DNA of 5,539 nucleotides from Desulfobacteraceae bacterium. Its GTDB lineage: Bacteria; Desulfobacterota; DSM-4660; Desulfatiglandales; Desulfatiglandaceae. The translations under genes and the position numbers were made by a program. The notes beneath the pieces are model-generated. The model was given only the letters and a program-made list of their open reading frames with translations. It was not told where the DNA came from and ran no database searches. Location of the stretch: positions 1 through 5,539 of the forward strand of contig DSCZ01000272.1 in assembly GCA_011048855.1 (NCBI GenBank), read 5' to 3'. Below, piece by piece: positions 1 to 5,539 of this stretch (the first letter of the stretch is position 1; every line of letters starts with the position of its first letter).

Positions 1-65
1 AACCCCCCGCCGCAGCCTTTATTCGTCCGCCGTTCAGTCGTTGTCAGTGGAGCGTAAGCGGAACG

Positions 66-110
66 GTTGTCGTTGTCGTAATCGACTCTGACTCCGTATC
101 TGCGTCTGAG
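66..110 (+). repeat. Degenerate hexanucleotide tract, consensus near GTCGNN
   Basis: Seven consecutive six-base units can be read here: GTCGTT, GTCGTA, ATCGAC, TCTGAC, TCCGTA, TCTGCG and TCTGAG. The TC-G core recurs with period six while the other positions vary. A weaker extension lies at about 36-48. The same kind of motif returns at 164-179 and, in both orientations, at 3859-3939. This looks like a decayed short tandem repeat and not a protein-coding or RNA gene. Confidence 0.5.
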
Positions 111-163
111 TATTTGGAGTGCCGAAATGAAATTCTGGCCTGGTCCGCACTGCCGGTATAAGT

Positions 164-179
164 GTTGGTGTCGGTATCG
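164..179 (+). repeat. Short (GTCGGT)n tract
   Basis: The 16 bases GTTGGTGTCGGTATCG match 14 of 16 positions of the reverse complement of 3907-3922. It is therefore a second small copy of the hexanucleotide motif that also sits in the gap after ogt. Confidence 0.45.
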
Positions 180-216
180 TCTGTTTTCAAGGTAGTTCTT
201 TTTCCCGCCGGCTAAT

Positions 217-472
217 AGCTAATAGCTAGTGCCCATCCGGAAATGCCGGACGGGCACAGCGAAGTTTCCAGATCGGAAATGAGGCATTTTGTCCAAGATC
301 AAGAAACCGGGGACCCAAAGCGAAGCGATTGGGGACTGAGCACCCGAAGCGGTGCAAAGAAAATCAAGGGGTTGTGCGGAGACGTACTCGAGTACGTCGC
401 ACAAGCAAGCCCTCAGATTGACGAAGAGATTGGGCAAAAGGACCATTTCCGGATGGAAACCAGCTAACAGCT
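217..472. mobile_element. MITE-like inverted-repeat element, non-autonomous
   Basis: The stretch is bounded by imperfect terminal inverted repeats. Positions 217-245 match the reverse complement of 444-472 at 24 of 29 positions, with the inner CCATCCGGAAATG identical in both arms. A third, degenerate copy of the arm lies inside at 264-281 (GTTTCCAGATCGGAAATG). The interior carries several hairpins: 230-240 with 246-256, 340-344 with 351-355, and the palindrome at 381-398. No transposase is encoded. Overlapping short open frames on both strands (about 219-446 minus and 243-467 plus) are by-products of the symmetry and do not look like proteins. No clear target-site duplication can be assigned; the repeated GCTAATAGCT at the left edge could be part of the arm or of the target. 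It could be a MITE mobilised in trans or a REP/BIME-type intergenic repeat. Confidence 0.6.
372..404. repeat. Long palindrome inside the inverted-repeat element
   Basis: GACGTACTCGAGTACGTC (381-398) is a perfect 18-bp palindrome centred on CTCGAG. It is extended by TTGTGC (372-377) pairing with GCACAA (399-404), with a three-base bulge GGA on the left. As RNA or extruded DNA it would form a strong stem. It has no U-run after it and is not a terminator of the usual type. Confidence 0.7.
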
Positions 473-541
473 TTTCTTCCGGCCGCGCCGGGGGTTTCCC
501 TGCGGGATACGGTACCTTGATCGTTGCCGGGGATGTTTCTC

Positions 542-570
542 TTGTCAGGGGTTGCTGAATAATCTATCAT
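542..570 (+). promoter_or_regulatory. Candidate sigma-70-type promoter for eno
   Basis: TTGTCA (542-547) and TATCAT (565-570) each match the -35 and -10 consensus at five of six positions and are separated by exactly 17 bp. This is the best promoter-like pair in the gap before eno. It predicts a transcript starting near 577 with a leader of about 150 nt. A second overlapping pair (TTGCTG at 552 with TTATAT at 575) is weaker. Assigned by eye from consensus only. Confidence 0.5.
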
Positions 571-664
571 TATCTTATATAAAGCTTGCGGAAAACAGTC
601 GGACCGCACAGCTTTTTCAGCAGGACCGAATTTGCGGGCCTCAAAACCGCGCACGGAGAACCTG

Positions 665-2009
<1,345 letters not shown>

Positions 2010-2018
2010 GATTTCGAA

Positions 2019-2046
2019 TTGTCATTTTTTACTTTGTGTTTAACAT
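2019..2046 (+). promoter_or_regulatory. Weak promoter candidate for rnd
   Basis: TTGTCA (2019-2024, five of six to consensus) is followed after 16 bp by TAACAT (2041-2046, four of six). It uses the same -35 hexamer as the eno candidate. If real, the transcript would start only about 12-15 nt before the rnd start codon. Read-through from eno is equally possible because no terminator hairpin is visible in the 55-bp gap. Confidence 0.25.
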
Positions 2047-2058
2047 TTCAGCCACTAT

Positions 2059-2062
2059 GGAG
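2059..2062 (+). promoter_or_regulatory. Ribosome binding site that decides the rnd start
   Basis: GGAG lies only two bases before GTG (2065) but five bases before the adjacent in-frame TTG (2068). Normal spacing favours TTG as the true start, which would shorten the protein by one residue. No in-frame ATG occurs nearby. Confidence 0.5.
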
Positions 2063-2064
2063 TT

Positions 2065-3264
2065 GTGTTGATAGAGGCGAATGAACCGGGTAACATATCT
2101 TTTGTGCTCGTGGAAAATGAAGAAGGCCTCGCGTCTCTCGCCGAGCGGCTGGCCGGTCAACAGTGTGTCGGAGTGGATGTGGAAGCTGATTCCATGTATC
2201 ACTACGATGAAAAAGTGTGTCTGCTTCAAATGTCTACGAGGACGGATAATTTTATTGTCGACCCGCTGAAAATCCCGGATTTGAGCCCGCTTGAAAAGAT
2301 TTTCAGTGATCCGGAGGTGGAGAAAATCTTTCACGGGGCCGATTTTGACATACGGTCGCTGAGGCGGGATTTCTCTTTCCAGATCGACGGACTTTTCGAT
2401 ACCCAGATCGCAGCGAAATTTTTAGGTAAAGGCGATCTGAGCCTCGCACGGCTGGTGAAGGATTACTTCGGAGTTGACCTGGAGAAAAAATACCGTAAAC
2501 GTGATTGGTCGGCCCGGCCGCTGCCGGCGGAGATGCTCATCTATGGGGTTCTCGATTCCTTCTATCTGCCTGAACTGGCCCGAATTCTCAGAAACGAACT
2601 GAAAAAAAAGGGGCGACTGACCTGGGTGCTTGAGGAATGTGAAATACTGAGCAAGGTGGCAGCCGTCAATAACGGCGGCCTCCCTTTATTCATGAAGTTT
2701 AAGGGTGCCGGACGTTTGAGCCGCAGGAGCCTTGCGGTGCTGGAGTCCATTCTGCAATTCAGGGATAGCGTTGCGGCACGGCGGGATGTGCCGCATTTCA
2801 AGGTTATCGGGAACGAAGCCGTAAAGAGCCTGGTTCAGGCGAAACCCTTATCAATCGAGGATCTCAAAGCCTCGGGAATATTGAGCCCGAAGCAGGTGCA
2901 CGGATTAGGTAATGGTTTGGTACGGGAGATTTCATCTGCTCTCTCGCTGCCGGATAGCGAAATGCCGGTATATCCGTCGAGATCCAAGCCCGATTACCAG
3001 CAGGGAACCACCGGGCGATATCTGAAGTTGAAAAAATGGCGGGACCGCCGGGCTGCCGACATGGAGTTGGACCCGGCGGTGGTTTGCCCGAACAACGTTT
3101 TGAAGGCGGTTGCCGGCCGGCCCCCGGCCGGCCCGGAAGCCCTCGAATCGATTTCGGGCCTCAGACGGTGGCAGGTGCGGTTGTTCGGGGAAGAAATCTG
3201 CGACCTTATCCGCGTCCGCCCGGCGTCCTCCAGGGTTTTTCGAAGAAAGAAACCTTTAAGTTAA
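2065..3264 (+). CDS. rnd: Ribonuclease D, DEDDy 3'-5' exonuclease with HRDC region
   Basis: Predicted 3'-5' exoribonuclease that trims the 3' ends of tRNA precursors and other stable RNAs. At 399 residues it is slightly longer than E. coli RNase D (375). The exonuclease domain covers about 15-180 and keeps every DEDDy residue: D38 and E40 in GVDVEAD (Exo I), D95 in FHGADFDIRSL (Exo II), and Y160 and D164 in YGVLDSFYL (Exo III). Two metals are expected. A first HRDC domain spans about 213-296. A second, more diverged one spans about 315-385 and includes the LKKWRDRRA motif that typically opens it. The two-HRDC layout is that of E. coli RNase D and argues for RNase D over a stand-alone exonuclease or the exonuclease part of a RecQ/WRN protein. 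The start is GTG at 2065 or, better by ribosome-site spacing, TTG at 2068. ogt follows after 15 bp, probably in the same transcript. Confidence 0.93.
   Translation: MLIEANEPGNISFVLVENEEGLASLAERLAGQQCVGVDVEADSMYHYDEKVCLLQMSTRTDNFIVDPLKIPDLSPLEKIFSDPEVEKIFHGADFDIRSLRRDFSFQIDGLFDTQIAAKFLGKGDLSLARLVKDYFGVDLEKKYRKRDWSARPLPAEMLIYGVLDSFYLPELARILRNELKKKGRLTWVLEECEILSKVAAVNNGGLPLFMKFKGAGRLSRRSLAVLESILQFRDSVAARRDVPHFKVIGNEAVKSLVQAKPLSIEDLKASGILSPKQVHGLGNGLVREISSALSLPDSEMPVYPSRSKPDYQQGTTGRYLKLKKWRDRRAADMELDPAVVCPNNVLKAVAGRPPAGPEALESISGLRRWQVRLFGEEICDLIRVRPASSRVFRRKKPLS
3112..3132 (+). repeat. Very GC-rich perfect hairpin within rnd
   Basis: GCCGGCCGG (3112-3120) and CCGGCCGGC (3124-3132) form a nine-base-pair all-G/C stem with a CCC loop. 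It also creates two GGCCGGCC sites. It encodes the AGRPPAGP linker in the second HRDC region, so it may simply follow from Gly/Arg/Pro/Ala codons. Confidence 0.6.
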
Positions 3265-3268
3265 GCAT

Positions 3269-3274
3269 AAGGAG
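3269..3274 (+). promoter_or_regulatory. Ribosome binding site of ogt
   Basis: AAGGAG sits five bases before a TTG codon at 3280 and lies entirely in the 15-bp gap after rnd. It is the main reason for accepting the TTG start. Confidence 0.8.
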
Positions 3275-3279
3275 TCGTT

Positions 3280-3801
3280 TTGCCGCTGACCGATATCAGG
3301 ATTCCGAAAGGCCGCCGGGCTTTTTCTACGGTTGTAAAGAGCCCCGTAGGATCGCTGACAATGCTTGCTGTGGATGAAGGGTTGGTTGGATTGTGGTTCG
3401 CTGCGACAAGGCTTGTCGACGAATCGGTTGTCGACGGTGCGATCTGCTTGCCCGATCATCCGATCCTGAGGAAAACCGCTTGCCGGATCGAAGAATACTT
3501 CAGCGGCGGCAGAAAAACGTTCGATGTTCCTTTGTCGATTGAAGGCACGGACTTCCAAATTGCGGTCTGGCGGGAACTTATGAATGTGAGCTACGGAATG
3601 ACGATTTCCTACGGCGCTCTTGCAGCCCGGCTTGGAAACCCTGGAAAAGCCAGGGCCGTAGGAGGTGCTGTGGGAAGAAATCCGGTCGGGATACTGGTGC
3701 CGTGCCACAGGGTGATCGGCACCGGTGGGCAATTAACCGGTTTCGGCGGCGGAGTGGATGTAAAAGCGGCTCTGCTCGATCTTGAAAGCAGGCATTCATA
3801 A
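3280..3801 (+). CDS. ogt: Methylated-DNA--[protein]-cysteine S-methyltransferase
   Basis: Suicide DNA-repair protein that moves the alkyl group from O6-alkylguanine (and O4-alkylthymine) to its own cysteine. The 173 residues are a normal length for the Ogt type. The poorly conserved N-terminal domain covers about 1-85, including the SPVGSLTMLAVDEGLVGLWF stretch typical of the family. The DNA-binding catalytic domain runs from about 90, with FQIAVWREL, the helix-turn-helix region around ISYGALAARLGNPGKARAVG, the presumed Arg finger R125, GRNP at 132-135, the active-site PCHRV with C142 and H143, and LLDLE ending in E169, the third member of the Cys-His-Glu network. There is no Ada-type zinc or AraC domain, so it is a repair enzyme and not the regulator Ada. 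Translation starts at TTG, backed by AAGGAG five bases upstream. The short gap to rnd suggests co-transcription. A TAA at 3799 ends the gene. Confidence 0.95.
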   Translation: MPLTDIRIPKGRRAFSTVVKSPVGSLTMLAVDEGLVGLWFAATRLVDESVVDGAICLPDHPILRKTACRIEEYFSGGRKTFDVPLSIEGTDFQIAVWRELMNVSYGMTISYGALAARLGNPGKARAVGGAVGRNPVGILVPCHRVIGTGGQLTGFGGGVDVKAALLDLESRHS

Positions 3802-3835
3802 TTCCGCGGCTTTGCTGATGAAGATTGAGGCCTTG

Positions 3836-3858
3836 TAAAACGTACCATCCCCGTTTTA
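3836..3858 (+). terminator. Weak hairpin after ogt, possible terminator
   Basis: TAAAACG (3836-3842) pairs perfectly with CGTTTTA (3852-3858) around a nine-base loop, with the T-run forming part of the 3' arm. The stem is A/T-rich and lacks a separate downstream T-tract, so efficiency would be doubtful. It is the only terminator-like structure close behind ogt. Confidence 0.25.
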
Positions 3859-3939
3859 TCGGCGTCGGGGTTCGTGTCGGGGGCGAAAAGGTCGCCGGTC
3901 AACTTCCGATACCGACGCCGACAGCGACCCCGACACCGA
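3859..3939. repeat. Inverted pair of (GTCGGN)n tracts
   Basis: TCGGCGTCGGGGT (3859-3871) matches the reverse complement of 3927-3939 at 12 of 13 positions. The left arm continues as GTCGG-type hexamers to about 3880. The right arm is a clean CCGAC hexamer series (CCGATA, CCGACG, CCGACA, GCGACC, CCGACA) from about 3906 to 3939. A further five-bp stem, GGCGA with TCGCC (3882-3886 and 3892-3896), lies in the loop. The whole could fold as one imperfect hairpin between ogt and the next gene. The T-tracts downstream (3971-3978) are too far away for a standard terminator. The motif is the same as at 66-110 and 164-179. Confidence 0.5.
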
Positions 3940-3994
3940 GGGACAGGATTGTTTTGACTTTTTACGATAGTTTTTTTTCAAGCCGATAAAACTG

Positions 3995-3998
3995 CAGG
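3995..3998 (+). promoter_or_regulatory. Ribosome binding site of the ATP-grasp gene
   Basis: AGGA lies seven bases before the ATG at 4006 and supports that start. Upstream, TTGACT at 3954-3959 resembles a -35 box, but no acceptable -10 hexamer occurs at the right distance, so I do not annotate a promoter. Confidence 0.6.
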
Positions 3999-4005
3999 AA
4001 CCAAG

Positions 4006-5241
4006 ATGAACATATACCCCGAAAAGGCTTTGTTGCTGGAAAAATTGAAAGAAGGCGGATTCAATGTGCCTGATTTCATCTTTGTTTCGGCGGAATCTTT
4101 CCAAAAGAAGGATTTTGGAGACCTGGAGCGTTTTCTCGTGCGTTACAAGGAAAGCTTCAAGGTGATCGCTCGCAGCGGACATCCGATGGAAAGATATTTC
4201 AAGGGAGGCACTTTCGATTCAATACAGACATATTCGGATATCGGTGGTATCGTATATGCCCGTAAACATATGATTTTTTCAGCAAGGACCAGCAAGCGTC
4301 TTTCGATCCTCAGGCAGCAAAAATTCAACAATATGCCCGAAATAGATCTGGATCAAATGGGGGTTATCGTGATGCCCTATATTGAGGGGGCCAGCGTGAT
4401 GGGCAAGATGCTGGGAAACCACTGGGAGTTCGGTTATTCCGGCGGCAGCATGACGCAGAAAGTTCAGAGAGAACCCTACATAACCCAGACTCCCCACGAC
4501 CGTCGGCTCCTTCAGGTTTCCGAAGATATTCAATCATTTCTTGGTTTCAGGTGTGAAATTGAATATATCATCTCGGCCGATGGTGAAATCCATGTGGTGC
4601 AGGCCAAAGATATATCCAATATCGAGGTCCTGGAGGCCGAGGAAAACCTGCGTTCGATCAGGCTCGACGGAATTCGCAGGATACGCAGAAGAAGAAATTA
4701 CAGGGAACGGCCGATATTCGTGATGGACAATAAGACTTTCTATATAGAAATAATAGGGATGTGCGAGGACCTGCTGCTGGGATGCAGCGGACCATCTCCG
4801 ACGGTAGAGGACATCCTGAAAGCCGTAGCGGGGTATGAGCAGGCGATGGAGGATTTTGCCCTCACCCATCAACGTTTTGCGGTACTGGGGTTGTCGATCG
4901 AAGTACCCGAAGATCTATATCAGGTCGCAAATCACTATCTCGACGACGATCCCGGCATGCAAAAACGGTTTTCTGAGGCATTGCGACATCACGGTTCTAT
5001 GATCGATTACTTTCTTTCGGAAGCCGACACATTGATCGCCAGAGTGAAACTGAGAGTAAATCTCTGCAGCCACGATGCCTATGGAATCGACACAGTGAGA
5101 ACCCCTATCTGGTCTGTTTTCTGGCGGCAGGAAAGACATGACGAGGTGACGAGAGAATTCATGCGGTTGGGGTTTAAAACGGGTGATACGGTGGGAATCG
5201 ATGTCTCGGCCGACGATATCCCCACGATGTTCCGTGTGTAA
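4006..5241 (+). CDS. Compact PEP-synthase/PPDK-like ATP-grasp protein, function unknown
   Basis: The 411-residue protein has no signal peptide or membrane segment, so it is probably cytosolic. Residues 1-205 resemble the N-terminal nucleotide-binding domain of PEP synthase and pyruvate phosphate dikinase in motif order. VPDFIFVSAESF (21-32) stands for the VPPGFVIT-type opening, and ARSGHPME (55-62) for VRSSA..ED. GGTFDS (67-72) stands for AGQ(F/Y)DT, VIVMPYIEGAS (120-130) for the VVQ.MV strand, and EIEY with GEIHVVQAKDIS (184-204) for DIEWA and GELYLLQARPIT. Likely nucleotide or metal residues are R56, E184 or E186, and Q199. The domain is much shorter than the roughly 330 residues usual for these enzymes. 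The phosphohistidine swivelling domain and PEP-binding barrel are absent, so it cannot be a complete PEP synthase or PPDK. A basic stretch (R224-R235) leads to a mostly helical C-terminal half (about 236-411) that I do not recognise. Family assignment is by motif reading only; ligand and product are unknown. Confidence 0.7.
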   Translation: MNIYPEKALLLEKLKEGGFNVPDFIFVSAESFQKKDFGDLERFLVRYKESFKVIARSGHPMERYFKGGTFDSIQTYSDIGGIVYARKHMIFSARTSKRLSILRQQKFNNMPEIDLDQMGVIVMPYIEGASVMGKMLGNHWEFGYSGGSMTQKVQREPYITQTPHDRRLLQVSEDIQSFLGFRCEIEYIISADGEIHVVQAKDISNIEVLEAEENLRSIRLDGIRRIRRRRNYRERPIFVMDNKTFYIEIIGMCEDLLLGCSGPSPTVEDILKAVAGYEQAMEDFALTHQRFAVLGLSIEVPEDLYQVANHYLDDDPGMQKRFSEALRHHGSMIDYFLSEADTLIARVKLRVNLCSHDAYGIDTVRTPIWSVFWRQERHDEVTREFMRLGFKTGDTVGIDVSADDIPTMFRV

Positions 5242-5258
5242 CAGGTATAGATACGCAT

Positions 5259-5539
5259 CTACTGAACTTTTTCAGGGCTTTCCCCGGGCGGAGCCGGCCT
5301 TAAAATGATCATCAGATTCTGGGGGGTGAACCGTTCCACTTTGACGCCAGTGGGGAGGTCTATATTTTCGGCTGACAGGTTCACGAGATGCGCCCCTTCC
5401 CTGTACCCGGTGAGATCTACTATTATTTTAGGATCCCGCTGGTCAAGTGCCTTCACACTGTGGCGGCGGCCGGCCGCGCTGACCCGAACCTCGCGCGCGC
5501 TGGCTTCGGACACGGACAATGCCTGGGGCACATTCATGA
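5259..5539 (-). CDS. YbbR-domain protein (CdaR family), C-terminal part
   Basis: Partial gene on the minus strand, ending at TAG (5261-5259) and running off the right edge. The visible 92 or so residues read as the end of one YbbR repeat (NVPQALSVSEASAREVRVSAAG, about 2-23 from the first visible Met) followed by the rest of that repeat. The key parts are IIVDLTG (38-44), IDLPTGVKVERFTPQN (59-74) and a final hydrophobic strand MIILR, then a short polar tail. This strand order, with the VDLSG-like and P-G-V...P motifs, is typical of YbbR/CdaR proteins. These are membrane-anchored by an N-terminal helix and regulate the diadenylate cyclase CdaA in other bacteria. The first visible ATG (5537-5535) sits inside a repeat and the frame is open to the edge, so it is probably not the true start. 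The gene converges on the ATP-grasp gene with 17 bp between stop codons. A cdaA gene would be expected upstream, beyond the window. Confidence 0.7.
   Translation of the reverse strand, partial: MNVPQALSVSEASAREVRVSAAGRRHSVKALDQRDPKIIVDLTGYREGAHLVNLSAENIDLPTGVKVERFTPQNLMIILRPAPPGESPEKVQ

Larger units (their letters stand above)
1..216. other. Intergenic DNA without a recognisable gene
   Basis: I find no credible coding sequence here. One forward frame stays open from the left edge to a TAA at 159-161, but its conceptual product is mostly a V/S/D-rich low-complexity run created by the hexanucleotide-periodic DNA at 66-110, so I do not treat it as a gene tail. The minus strand has no convincing reading frame either. 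What the stretch holds is repeat DNA (annotated separately) and otherwise unremarkable sequence leading into the inverted-repeat element at 217. Confidence 0.6.

Noticed and set aside
3..161. Forward reading frame open from the left edge to TAA at 159-161, possible tail of an upstream gene.
   Set aside because: The translated product is dominated by a low-complexity V/S/D run produced by the hexanucleotide-periodic DNA, and nothing in it resembles a protein family.
219..467. Short open frames on both strands across the inverted-repeat element (75 and 74 codons), and others nearby.
   Set aside because: They overlap each other, lie wholly inside a symmetric repeat, lack good ribosome sites and have no protein-like character.
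3036..3377. A 113-codon forward frame bridging rnd and ogt.
   Set aside because: It overlaps the ends of two well-supported genes in another frame, and its Gly/Pro/Arg-rich content comes from GC-rich DNA.
3954..3990. Possible promoter for the ATP-grasp gene (TTGACT at 3954, GATAAA at 3985).
   Set aside because: The spacing is 25 bp, far from 16-18, and no other -10-like hexamer fits the TTGACT box.
5248..5270. Small hairpins between the convergent genes (TAGAT/ATCTA at 5248-5261, CTGAA/TTCAG nearby) as a bidirectional terminator.
   Set aside because: The stems are only five base pairs, overlap the YbbR-gene stop codon and lack adequate flanking T-runs.
5466..5477. Perfect 12-bp palindrome GCGGCCGGCCGC in the YbbR-family gene.
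   Set aside because: It lies in GC-rich coding sequence for an Ala-Gly-Arg stretch, and similar G/C palindromes are expected by composition.

Overview
The window looks like a chromosomal segment of moderate-to-high G+C from a Gram-negative, probably anaerobic bacterium. My best guess is a member of the Desulfobacterota (former Deltaproteobacteria). That guess rests on three things: the mix of genes, the degenerate (GTCGGN)n tracts between genes, and a short inverted-repeat element of a style I associate with that group. It is a pattern-based impression; no rRNA or other strong taxonomic marker is present.

Layout. Positions 1-728 hold no credible gene. They contain hexanucleotide-periodic low-complexity DNA (about 66-110 and 164-179), a 256-bp element with imperfect terminal inverted repeats (217-472), and the promoter and leader of the first gene. 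Then come three forward genes: eno (enolase, 729-2009), rnd (ribonuclease D with a full DEDDy exonuclease site and two HRDC regions, 2065-3264), and ogt (O6-alkylguanine-DNA alkyltransferase, 3280-3801). Next is a 204-bp gap with more hexanucleotide repeats arranged as an inverted pair. It is followed by a forward gene (4006-5241) for a 411-residue protein. Its first half resembles a compact PEP-synthase/PPDK-type ATP-grasp domain and its second half matches nothing I recognise. At the right edge, on the minus strand and convergent with it, is the C-terminal end of a YbbR-domain (CdaR-family) protein that runs out of the window.

How the genes relate. eno is a housekeeping glycolytic gene with its own candidate promoter and a leader of roughly 150 nt. 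rnd and ogt are 15 bp apart with a good Shine-Dalgarno in the gap, so they are very likely co-transcribed. rnd also has a weak promoter candidate of its own, so linkage to eno is uncertain. The ATP-grasp gene has its own ribosome binding site and is separated by repeat DNA, so it is probably a separate transcription unit. The YbbR-family gene presumably belongs to a cyclic-di-AMP (cdaA-cdaR type) locus beyond the right edge.

I see no CRISPR array, tRNA, rRNA, transposase or phage gene. The two items most worth following up are the orphan ATP-grasp fusion protein and the repeat DNA of the gaps.
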